Below are positions 1 through 6,500 of a stretch of 9,133 nucleotides of DNA, one piece after another. The position numbers and the translations under genes were made by a program. The notes below the pieces were generated by a model, which saw only the letters and a program-made list of their open reading frames with translations, did no database searches and was not told the DNA's origin. Every line of letters starts with the position of its first letter. The stretch's first letter is position 1. Origin of the DNA: Eubacterium limosum (lineage in GTDB: Bacteria > Bacillota > Clostridia > Eubacteriales > Eubacteriaceae); contig CAUEUD010000152.1 of assembly GCA_959020865.1 (NCBI GenBank), positions 1 to 9,133 of the forward strand, in the 5' to 3' direction.

Positions 1-3
1 ACT

Positions 4-1506
4 ATGAAAGAAAAATATGCTAGCACACGCGGAGGCGAAGCAAACGTGTCCGCGTCAGAAGGAATTATCAAAGGAATCGCCAAGGATGGCGGCTTATTCG
101 TCCCTTCATTCATCCATGACATAAAAATTGACCTGACAGCTTTGAAGGATGCAACCTACGGAGAGTTGGCTTTTGAGATTTTCAAATACTTTTTGGACGA
201 CTTCAGCGATGAACAGATCAAAGACTGTATCCACAATGCCTATTATACCGGAAAATTTGAGAATGAGGAACCCGTTTCCCTTAAAAAAGTAGACGATCGT
301 TATTTTCTTGAGCTTTACCACGGCCCAACCTGTGCGTTCAAGGATATGGCGCTGACCATTCTCCCCTATCTGATGACAACGGCCATGAAAAACGCCGATA
401 TCAGCAAGGATATCGTCATTCTGACCGCCACCTCCGGCGACACCGGAAAGGCTGCCCTCGAGGGCTTTGCCAAAGTACCCCACATCAACATTGTGGTTTA
501 CTATCCGAAGGACGGCGTCAGCACCATTCAGGAAAAACAGATGCTAACCCAGGATGGTGAAAACACCTGCGTCATCGGTGTGGCCGGCAACTTTGACGAT
601 ACCCAAAATGGCGTCAAAGAAATTCTGAACAACAGCGGCCTGATCGAGGAGCTGCGGGAACAGGGCTATGTCTTCTCCTCGGCCAACTCCATCAATATTG
701 GACGCCTGCTGCCCCAGATTGTATACTATTTTTACAGCTATATGCAGCTCTACAAAAAAGCAGTTATCGACCTGGGTGAGGCTGTTAACTTTGTGGTGCC
801 GACCGGTAACTTCGGAAACATTCTGGCCGGCTACTACGCCCGCGCCATCGGCCTGCCTGTCAGCCGGCTCATCTGCGCGTCCAATAAAAATAACATCCTG
901 ACCGACTTTTTCCACACTGGTGAATATAACCGCAACCGCGATTTCTATAAAACCATGTCTCCATCCATGGACATTCTGATCTCCAGCAACCTGGAACGCC
1001 TGCTCTATGACATCACAGGCGGCAACAGCGAGGTGATCGCAGACCTGATGAACCAATTAAGCACAGACGGCTCCTACGCGCTGGAACGCGAGCTGCTCTT
1101 CATGGGCGACGACCATGTTTTCTACGCTGGCTGCGCAAACGAGGAAGAAACCGCCGGGGCCATTAAGCGTATGTTTGAGTACAACCATTACCTCATGGAC
1201 CCGCACACCGCTGTTGCCAGCAAGGTCTACAGCGACTACCGCGCGGATACCGGTGATGTCGAGACCCCGACCATCATCCTGTCCACTGCCAGCCCGTACA
1301 AATTTGGCCGCAGCGTTTACGAGAGCATCTTCGGCGAAGTGCCTGAAGGCATGGACGATTACGCAGTGCTCAAGGAGCTGGCCGCCCGGACCGAAACGGA
1401 AATCCCCGTTCCGCTGAGAGATCTGGATCAAAAAGAAAACCGCCACGACAAAGTTTGCAAGCCGGAGGAAATGGCCGGCTGCATCACAGCATTTTTAGAC
1501 AAATAG
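4..1506 (+). CDS. thrC: Threonine synthase
   Basis: Cytoplasmic PLP enzyme that converts O-phospho-L-homoserine and water to L-threonine and phosphate, the last step of threonine synthesis. The N-terminus carries the family signature YASTRGG (residues 5-11). The segment HGPTCAFKDMAL holds the Schiff-base lysine, K113, and is followed by TATSGDTGKAAL (from 141). The phosphate-binding glycine loop is PTGNFGN (266-272). At 500 residues it fits the longer threonine synthase class with the extra N-terminal domain. It is intact: the ATG is at base 4 and the stop is inside the window. Only three bases precede the start, so its ribosome binding site and promoter are not visible. The next gene, thrB, starts 15 bases after the stop, consistent with one operon. 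Family and role are secure; alternative fold-type II PLP enzymes are ruled out by the combined motifs. Confidence 0.97.
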   Translation: MKEKYASTRGGEANVSASEGIIKGIAKDGGLFVPSFIHDIKIDLTALKDATYGELAFEIFKYFLDDFSDEQIKDCIHNAYYTGKFENEEPVSLKKVDDRYFLELYHGPTCAFKDMALTILPYLMTTAMKNADISKDIVILTATSGDTGKAALEGFAKVPHINIVVYYPKDGVSTIQEKQMLTQDGENTCVIGVAGNFDDTQNGVKEILNNSGLIEELREQGYVFSSANSINIGRLLPQIVYYFYSYMQLYKKAVIDLGEAVNFVVPTGNFGNILAGYYARAIGLPVSRLICASNKNNILTDFFHTGEYNRNRDFYKTMSPSMDILISSNLERLLYDITGGNSEVIADLMNQLSTDGSYALERELLFMGDDHVFYAGCANEEETAGAIKRMFEYNHYLMDPHTAVASKVYSDYRADTGDVETPTIILSTASPYKFGRSVYESIFGEVPEGMDDYAVLKELAARTETEIPVPLRDLDQKENRHDKVCKPEEMAGCITAFLDK

Positions 1507-1521
1507 GAGAGTGAACCATTC

Positions 1522-2415
1522 ATGATAAAAGTACGCGTACCCGCAACAACAGCCAATATCGGACCTGGCTTTGATGCCTTCGGTATGGCTTTTCAGTTAT
1601 ATAACATCTTCAGCTTTGAGGAAAGGGCCAACGGCAAGCTTACCATCCGAGGCGTCGAACGGCGCTACCAGGGCAAGTCCAATCTGGTCTACAAGGCCAT
1701 GCTCAAGGTCTTTAACCGTGTCCACTACCGGCCAAAGGGCATTTACATTTACACCGATGTCAACATTCCTGTAAGCCGCGGCCTGGGCAGCTCTGCCGCC
1801 TGTATTGTCGGCGGCCTCGTGGGGGCCAACACCCTCTGCGGCGCTCCCCTGACGGGCAAGGAGCTCTTTGACATGGCTGTTGAAATGGAGGGCCATCCCG
1901 ACAACGTGGCGCCCGCTATGTTCGGCGGCCTGGTGGTTTCCCTTGGACTCAAGGAAGAAAACCATTATATCAAGAAAGAGGTTTCACAGTGTTTTGAATT
2001 TTACGGCCTTATCCCGGACTTTACCCTGTCCACCATGGAGGCCCGCAAGGCACTTCCGAAAAAAGTATTCCACAAGGATGCAGTATTTAACGTGTCCCGC
2101 GCAACCATGACCTACCTTGCCCTGACTGAAGGGCGGCCGGATATCCTTAAGGTCAGCGTTGAGGACAAGCTGCACCAGCCTTACCGTGAGGGCCTCATCG
2201 CCCATTATGATGAGGTTTCCCAAAAAGCACGGGAGCTGGGGGCGCTTAATACCTGCATCAGCGGTGCCGGCCCCACACTTCTGGCCATTACCACCAGAGA
2301 CAATGACCAGTTTTATGCCGAAATGGGTAAGTATTTAAAAGAAAAGCTGCCGGGATGGACCCTGCTCAAGCTGGAGCCGGACAACACAGGCGTTTGTACC
2401 GATCAGCACTCTTAA
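1522..2415 (+). CDS. thrB: Homoserine kinase (GHMP kinase family)
   Basis: Phosphorylates L-homoserine with ATP to give O-phosphohomoserine, the substrate of the threonine synthase encoded just upstream. Three GHMP-kinase motifs are visible: the N-terminal VPATTANIGPGFDAFG (about 6-21), the ATP-binding loop PVSRGLGSSAA (about 83-93), and the C-terminal SGAGPTLLAI loop (247-256). The length, 297 residues, is normal for ThrB. The ATG at 1522 is supported by an AGGAGA Shine-Dalgarno that overlaps the thrC stop codon (1505-1510), about 11 bases before the start. The gene follows thrC by 15 bases and precedes the ACT-domain gene by 10 bases, so the three should be co-transcribed and partly translationally coupled. 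Mevalonate-type GHMP kinases are unlikely given the N-terminal motif and the thrC neighbour. Confidence 0.96.
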   Translation: MIKVRVPATTANIGPGFDAFGMAFQLYNIFSFEERANGKLTIRGVERRYQGKSNLVYKAMLKVFNRVHYRPKGIYIYTDVNIPVSRGLGSSAACIVGGLVGANTLCGAPLTGKELFDMAVEMEGHPDNVAPAMFGGLVVSLGLKEENHYIKKEVSQCFEFYGLIPDFTLSTMEARKALPKKVFHKDAVFNVSRATMTYLALTEGRPDILKVSVEDKLHQPYREGLIAHYDEVSQKARELGALNTCISGAGPTLLAITTRDNDQFYAEMGKYLKEKLPGWTLLKLEPDNTGVCTDQHS

Positions 2416-2425
2416 GGAGGAGCCT

Positions 2426-2860
2426 ATGATACGTGATTATCTGATTGTCAGCAAAAAAATACTGCCAGAGTATTACAGCAAGGTGGTGGAGGCCCGCATT
2501 CTGCTGGAATCCTCCCAGTGCAAATCGGTCAGTGACGCGGTAAAGCGCGTCGGCATCAGCCGGAGCACTTATTACAAATACAAAGACTATATTTTTAAGC
2601 CCTCTGAGGATTTTGGGCGGAAATTTACCATTTCCATGATCCTCGACGACGAGCCCGGTATCCTGTCCAATGTGCTGAACATTCTGCGCGAGCACAAGAC
2701 CAGTATCATTACCATTCATCAGGACATCCCCATCAATCACGCTGCTGTTGTCATCCTGACGCTTGACGGCAAAGACCTTCAGGGAAGCATCGAGGATCTC
2801 GTTGGTGACCTGGTGGTGCTGCGAGGCGTCCATAACGTTAATCTGGTAGCAATGGAATAG
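2426..2860 (+). CDS. UPF0735 (PheB-like) HTH + ACT domain protein
   Basis: A 144-residue protein with two parts. Residues about 35-58 (VSDAVKRVGISRSTYYKYKD) look like a helix-turn-helix. Residues about 69-144 form an ACT domain, beginning FTISMILDDEPGILSNVLNIL, with the typical DEPGILS ligand-loop motif. This layout matches the UPF0735 family, which includes Bacillus PheB. Members sit beside threonine or phenylalanine synthesis genes, but their biochemical role is not established. ACT domains bind amino acids, so a regulator responding to threonine or another amino acid is a reasonable inference. The start is well supported by AAGGAGG at 2414-2420, five bases before the ATG and overlapping the thrB stop. 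The next gene begins two bases after its stop. Family assignment is firm; the function is inferred. Confidence 0.9.
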   Translation: MIRDYLIVSKKILPEYYSKVVEARILLESSQCKSVSDAVKRVGISRSTYYKYKDYIFKPSEDFGRKFTISMILDDEPGILSNVLNILREHKTSIITIHQDIPINHAAVVILTLDGKDLQGSIEDLVGDLVVLRGVHNVNLVAME

Positions 2861-2862
2861 CC

Positions 2863-3231
2863 ATGGAAATTTTGGAAGAAGTTCTGAATACCATTGTTCA
2901 GTACGCGATCCTGTTCTTCGAGTACGTTGGCGTGGGCGTGCTGATATGGTCGGGCATCAAGGGCATCTGGGGTTATATCCGCCGCAGACCCTCCACCCGT
3001 CTGGATCTGGCCAAGGGTATGGCTATGGCACTGGAGTTCAAACTTGGCAGTGAAATCCTGAGAACTGTCATTGTCCGCCAGCCCAGTGAGCTCATCATCG
3101 TCGGCGGGATCATCCTGCTGCGCGCTGCCCTGACAGCCCTGATCCACTGGGAAATCAAAAACGAGGAATCTGAGGTCCGCAAAGATAATCTTGTTGAGGA
3201 AAGTAAAGAAAATAAGGACAGCCTCAAATAA
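2863..3231 (+). CDS. DUF1622 family small membrane protein
   Basis: A 122-residue protein with two predicted membrane segments, about residues 12-30 (IVQYAILFFEYVGVGVLIW) and about 85-103 (IIVGGIILLRAALTALIHW). Between them is a conserved-looking cytoplasmic stretch, RLDLAKGMAMALEFKLGSEILRT by subregion (from about residue 46), that I associate with DUF1622. The C-terminal tail (about 106-122) is highly charged and lysine/glutamate-rich. Function of the family is unknown to me. The ATG lies two bases after the stop of the ACT gene and has no clear Shine-Dalgarno of its own, so translation probably depends on ribosomes finishing the upstream gene. The stop codon TAA is immediately followed by the operon terminator, making this the last gene of the threonine operon. 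Confidence 0.85.
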   Translation: MEILEEVLNTIVQYAILFFEYVGVGVLIWSGIKGIWGYIRRRPSTRLDLAKGMAMALEFKLGSEILRTVIVRQPSELIIVGGIILLRAALTALIHWEIKNEESEVRKDNLVEESKENKDSLK

Positions 3232-3273
3232 AGAAAAGCCTTTCAGGTCTAATCGATCCTGAAAGGCTTTTCT
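3232..3273. terminator. Bidirectional intrinsic terminator between converging genes
   Basis: A perfect 16-bp stem (arms 3232-3247 and 3258-3273) with a 10-base loop (3248-3257). The stem contains a GC-rich core (AGCCTTTCAGG) flanked by A-runs on one side and T-runs on the other, so each strand reads a hairpin with U-rich sequence at its 3' edge. It starts on the base after the DUF1622 TAA stop, and its last base is the first base of the convergent diguanylate cyclase stop codon. It should end transcripts from both directions. Confidence 0.9.
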
Positions 3274-4772
3274 CATGCCCTGCTGTCCCCGGCTTCATAG
3301 AAATTATACTGATTTTTCCCTTCCCGCTTCGACACGTACAGTGCTATGTCCGCACTGTGGTAAAGAGCGTCAAAATCTCGTCCATCTGCCGGATAGACCG
3401 CAATGCCAATGCTCACAGAGGTTCTGGCACAGAGAGCTTCAGTCTCTGTATCTGGACAGCGGACAATGTCAAAGACCTCACAGACATGGGCTGCCCTGCC
3501 GACAATCTGGCCGCGGCTGCCACAGTTTTTCACAAATACTATAAACTCATCCCCACCGGCGCGTCCCAAAATATCGCTGGTACCAAAGGTGTCCCTGAGC
3601 AAAGTACCAAATTCCCTGAGCACCGCATCACCATACAGGTGGCCCAGAAGGTCATTGACGGCCTTGAACCCGTCAATATCCAGCATGAGCAGCATGTGCT
3701 GCCCTTCTGCCCCATCCCCCTTCAGGTATGTGTCAATGGTTTCTGCTGTCGCCGATTTATTATACAGTCCTGTCAGGGCATCGGTACGGGCCATCTCTAT
3801 CAGGTACGCCTGCAGACTGCGCTCCTCTCTGATCCGAAGCAGGGAAATCGCCAGTACGGCAACCAGTACCACACCCACAATTCCCGCCACCAGCCAAAGG
3901 GCATTTGTCCGGATGGCTGTGACCTGGGACCCCATTGTCTCCTGGGTGGTAACTGCCGCTATGTACCAGTCATCAATACCGACAGGCGCGTAAGACAGAT
4001 AGCGGCTAGCCCCCTCAGTCGTATAGGAGGCATATCCGCTCTCACCATTCTCCATCTTCTGCTTCAGCTCCTCTGGAGACCCTTTGTCAAAAACGACATC
4101 TTCACTGGAATAAAAATCAAAGATATTGCCCTTGCCAAACTGCTCTGGCGCGTCAAAGGCCCCGCTGCGGGAAATCAACTGCCCATTGGCGGTCGCAAGA
4201 TTAATGGCACAGTCGCCCCGTAAAAAATTCTTTGAAAACAGGTTCTCAAAATATGCAATATCATATTCACCGATCAGCATTCCGACCTGTGTACCACCCA
4301 GATACAGCGGCGTGGAAACAGCCAGCACTGTTTTATCCAATGTGTTTGAGTAACGAAGCTCTGATACAGAAGTCTCCGCCTGAGTCAGAAACGCTGTGTA
4401 CTGTGCGGGGTCATACTGACGAACCGGCTCGCCGATACTGGAATAGACCTTCCCGTCCAGCATCATAATCATGACACGGGCAATGGAGATATTCCCCGAA
4501 AAAGCCTGAAGCTCCTCAACAATGGCGTCTGGCGATGTGTTCTGCAGCAGACTGAAGGTTCTCGCCTCATTGCTGAGCACTTCGGTTACCTGATCAAGCT
4601 CGTTATTGAGCACAAAAATAGCATTATCCCGGATTTCCTCAAGGGAGGTTTCCATTGTACGCTCGGTATATTTTTCAACACTCATGCTGAAAATGACCAA
4701 CAGGACAATAATCGCGGCAACACCCAGGGTCACAAAAAGAGCATAGAAGCCCTTATTCTTAGCCGTGTTCAT
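3273..4772 (-). CDS. Membrane-bound GGDEF diguanylate cyclase with extracytoplasmic sensor domain
   Basis: Predicted to make cyclic di-GMP from two GTP. The 499-residue protein has an N-terminal membrane helix (about 9-30), a large outside domain (about 31-288) resembling a Cache-type ligand sensor, a second helix (about 290-313), and a cytoplasmic GGDEF domain (about 330-490). The GGDEF domain shows the entry motif DALTGLYNK, the metal/nucleotide motif DIDGFKAVND (from D365), and an intact GGDEF signature at 406-410. The allosteric RxxD inhibition site expected five residues before GGDEF reads GTSD (397-400), so its arginine is missing. There is no EAL or HD-GYP domain. The ATG at 4772 has an AAGGAGAG Shine-Dalgarno about seven bases upstream, and an extended -10 promoter lies about 60 bases upstream. 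It is convergent with the threonine operon and probably monocistronic. The sensed ligand cannot be read from sequence. Confidence 0.92.
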   Translation of the reverse strand: MNTAKNKGFYALFVTLGVAAIIVLLVIFSMSVEKYTERTMETSLEEIRDNAIFVLNNELDQVTEVLSNEARTFSLLQNTSPDAIVEELQAFSGNISIARVMIMMLDGKVYSSIGEPVRQYDPAQYTAFLTQAETSVSELRYSNTLDKTVLAVSTPLYLGGTQVGMLIGEYDIAYFENLFSKNFLRGDCAINLATANGQLISRSGAFDAPEQFGKGNIFDFYSSEDVVFDKGSPEELKQKMENGESGYASYTTEGASRYLSYAPVGIDDWYIAAVTTQETMGSQVTAIRTNALWLVAGIVGVVLVAVLAISLLRIREERSLQAYLIEMARTDALTGLYNKSATAETIDTYLKGDGAEGQHMLLMLDIDGFKAVNDLLGHLYGDAVLREFGTLLRDTFGTSDILGRAGGDEFIVFVKNCGSRGQIVGRAAHVCEVFDIVRCPDTETEALCARTSVSIGIAVYPADGRDFDALYHSADIALYVSKREGKNQYNFYEAGDSRA

Positions 4773-4831
4773 TCTTGGCCTCTCCTTTTTTCAGATTCAC
4801 TAAAATTCAAATTCTATCTATATATATGGTT

Positions 4832-4840
4832 ATTATAACA
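4832..4840 (-). promoter_or_regulatory. Extended -10 promoter for the diguanylate cyclase gene
   Basis: On the minus strand this reads TGTTATAAT, a perfect TATAAT box with a TGn extension. A weak -35-like TTCACT lies upstream at 4857-4862 with a long 19-base spacer; extended -10 promoters often tolerate a poor -35. Transcription would start near 4825, giving a leader of roughly 50 bases before the ATG at 4772. The surrounding 123-base gap (4773-4895) is AT-rich and contains no other clear signal. I see no convincing hairpin terminator after the SLC13 stop, so read-through from that gene is also possible. Confidence 0.6.
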
Positions 4841-4895
4841 GATATGCAGAAATAAAAGTGAAAAATTGCAGTAAAGGAAAGGGCTTTTCATAAAA

Positions 4896-6278
4896 CTAGA
4901 GAAGTATCCCGCAGATAAAAGGAATCCAAAGCGCCAGCACAAGGGCGAGAATCACCAGAATAGGGATGCCTGCCCTGCCGATATCCGTCATACTGTAGTA
5001 GCCCTTGGAATAGGTCATCATCGGCACTGCAGACAGGGGCAAGATCATGGTCCAGCTTGAAAAAATACAGAGCGGAATGACCAGAACAGCCGCGTTTATC
5101 CCCAGCGCCTCCGCCACAATGGTAACCGGCAGCGTGGTGGAGGTGATGACCGCCGGGGCATTGGGCAGCACCAGCTGCATAATATACATGAAAACTGCCA
5201 GCTGAAGAATAAGCAGGATAATGCTCGTTCCATTGTCCACCCTGAAAAAGGTGTCCGCCAGCCAGGATGCCACACCGTTTTCCAGAATCAGATTTCCGAT
5301 GCAGAGGACAGAGCCGATCATCAGAATGACGTCCCAGCTCACCTCATCCTTGAAATCTTTCCAGTGCAAAATATCAACTCCCGGCAAAAACATAAACGTC
5401 AGCCCACAGATGGAAACCAGGGTGACATTGAGCGCCGGAATCCATGAGCTCAGAATCCAGAGGAGGATCATTACCACCAGAATGGACACCACCATTTTTT
5501 CTTCCCTGCCCGGCTTGTCCAGGGTCTTGAGTTCCAGAATAAACTGCCTGATTTTATCCGGATGAACTGGCGCAGGTCTGAAAATTTTAATGATCAACAG
5601 CCATGCCAGAGGCAGCATGACGACGACCACAGGAATACAGATCGCCATCCAGTCCACAAATCGCACCGTTACTCCTGCATACTCCTCCAGCAGTCCAAGG
5701 GCTAAAATATTGTTGGAGCTGCCAGCTGGCGTGATGGTCCCGCCGATCATGCCCGCGATGGGCAGGGCGATCATGATGGCTCTGCCAGTGCGCCTGCGCT
5801 CCTCCTCCGAATCGTAAAGCTCCAGAAAGCTGATGGCCAGCCCCATGAACATCACGGTCGCTGGTATGTTGGACATGATGGAAGAGATAAGCGCTGTGGC
5901 CAGCATCATGGCCAGAATAAACAGGTGAACCTTGCTCCCCATTTTCTCCAGCAGTATGAGCAGAATGCGCTTGGCTGTGGGCACCTTGGAAATGGCTGCC
6001 GACAGGCCAAAGGTCGCCAGCACGAAAAACAGAGTAGGATTGGGAAAGGCCACCAGAAAATCCTTCATGGTTGCCAGTCCGAAAAACATCGGGAGCACCA
6101 AAACAAAAATACTCGAAATCCCAAGAGGCATGGCCTCTGTCACCCACAGAAGAATAGCAATAACAAGAAGCGCCAAGGTCTGCATACCAGACATTTCCAA
6201 TCCCTGCGGAACCGGCACAAATCGGTATCCGATAAAAACGGCGGCCGACAGCACAATTCCTGTAATACGCTTTTTCAT
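4896..6278 (-). CDS. SLC13/DASS-family anion transporter (ArsB/NhaD-like permease fold)
   Basis: A polytopic inner-membrane protein of 460 residues, rich in hydrophobic segments throughout, of the divalent anion:Na+ symporter superfamily. Visible family features are the early segment LLVIAILLWVTEAMPLGISSI, the first re-entrant hairpin SNIPATVMFM (from S136), the loop GGTITPAGSSNN (179-190), and the second hairpin LPNAPAVITSTTLP (from 371). In characterised dicarboxylate members the hairpins carry Ser-Asn-Thr; here they read SNI and PNA. The substrate (dicarboxylate, citrate, sulfate or another anion) therefore cannot be assigned. The start at 6278 has an AAAGG Shine-Dalgarno. A strong terminator for the upstream operon ends only about 17 bases before the start, and I see no good promoter, so expression may depend on read-through. 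Length is normal for the family. Confidence 0.85.
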   Translation of the reverse strand: MKKRITGIVLSAAVFIGYRFVPVPQGLEMSGMQTLALLVIAILLWVTEAMPLGISSIFVLVLPMFFGLATMKDFLVAFPNPTLFFVLATFGLSAAISKVPTAKRILLILLEKMGSKVHLFILAMMLATALISSIMSNIPATVMFMGLAISFLELYDSEEERRRTGRAIMIALPIAGMIGGTITPAGSSNNILALGLLEEYAGVTVRFVDWMAICIPVVVVMLPLAWLLIIKIFRPAPVHPDKIRQFILELKTLDKPGREEKMVVSILVVMILLWILSSWIPALNVTLVSICGLTFMFLPGVDILHWKDFKDEVSWDVILMIGSVLCIGNLILENGVASWLADTFFRVDNGTSIILLILQLAVFMYIMQLVLPNAPAVITSTTLPVTIVAEALGINAAVLVIPLCIFSSWTMILPLSAVPMMTYSKGYYSMTDIGRAGIPILVILALVLALWIPFICGILL

Positions 6279-6295
6279 TTTTTTGCCTTTCCAGT

Positions 6296-6329
6296 AAAAA
6301 GCCCCGGCAATCAGACACTGCCGGGGCTT
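6296..6329 (-). terminator. Intrinsic terminator after the small ORF
   Basis: An 11-bp perfect stem (6299-6309 with 6319-6329) that is GC-rich (AAGCCCCGGCA), with a 9-base loop. On the minus strand it runs into five Ts (6300-6296), giving a textbook rho-independent terminator. It lies five bases past the stop of the 51-residue ORF and just before the SLC13 gene. It should end, or partially attenuate, transcription of the MFS/URO-D-like/small-ORF operon before the SLC13 gene. Confidence 0.88.
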
Positions 6330-6334
6330 CTATA

Positions 6335-6490
6335 CTATCTGAATAATCTGAGAACCAGCGCGAATACTAAGTCCTCATACTTTTGGATGTCGCCTGCCCT
6401 TTCAATATCTGAAAGATGATCGTGTTCTTTCAAATAATCATCCCATTTAACGTAATTTTTGGTCTCAAAGCTTTGATTTCTATCGTTCAT
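6335..6490 (-). CDS. Hypothetical 51-residue protein
   Basis: I do not recognise this protein. It is 51 residues long, hydrophilic and acidic over most of its length (KWDDYLKEHDHLSD, about 15-28; QKYEDL, 36-41), and ends in a short hydrophobic/basic tail (VFALVLRLFR, 42-51). No signal peptide, cysteine motif or known domain is apparent. Support for it being real is contextual. The stop codon of the URO-D-like gene is followed directly by GGAG, and the ATG comes ten bases after that stop, so it has a good Shine-Dalgarno and tight coupling. The operon terminator begins five bases after its stop. A longer reading from 6529 would overlap the upstream gene and lacks this ribosome binding site, so I chose the internal ATG at 6490. 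It could be a small accessory or regulatory subunit, but that is only a guess. Confidence 0.65.
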   Translation of the reverse strand: MNDRNQSFETKNYVKWDDYLKEHDHLSDIERAGDIQKYEDLVFALVLRLFR

Positions 6491-6500
6491 TTTCTGCTCC

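Noticed and set aside
544..1056. A 170-codon minus-strand frame inside thrC.
   Set aside because: It is antisense to the conserved threonine synthase core and has no ribosome binding site or family features.
3357..4223. A 288-codon open frame on the + strand opposite the diguanylate cyclase gene.
   Set aside because: It lies wholly antisense to a gene with clear GGDEF motifs, shows no recognisable domain, and has an unnatural Cys/Gln/His-rich composition typical of a shadow frame.
4861..4895. A possible terminator after the SLC13 stop (short GAAA/TTTC pairing and a later T-run).
   Set aside because: The best pairing is about four base pairs, and the T-run is not adjacent to a stem, so it is not credible as an intrinsic terminator.
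5587..6318. A 243-codon minus-strand frame overlapping the SLC13 gene.
   Set aside because: It is a frame-shifted shadow of the membrane transporter, with low-complexity His/Gly/Ser-rich translation and no family motif.
6330..6360. A weak promoter-like TAGTAT/TATAGA before the SLC13 gene.
   Set aside because: It matches the -10 consensus at only four of six positions, and no acceptable -35 lies at the right spacing.
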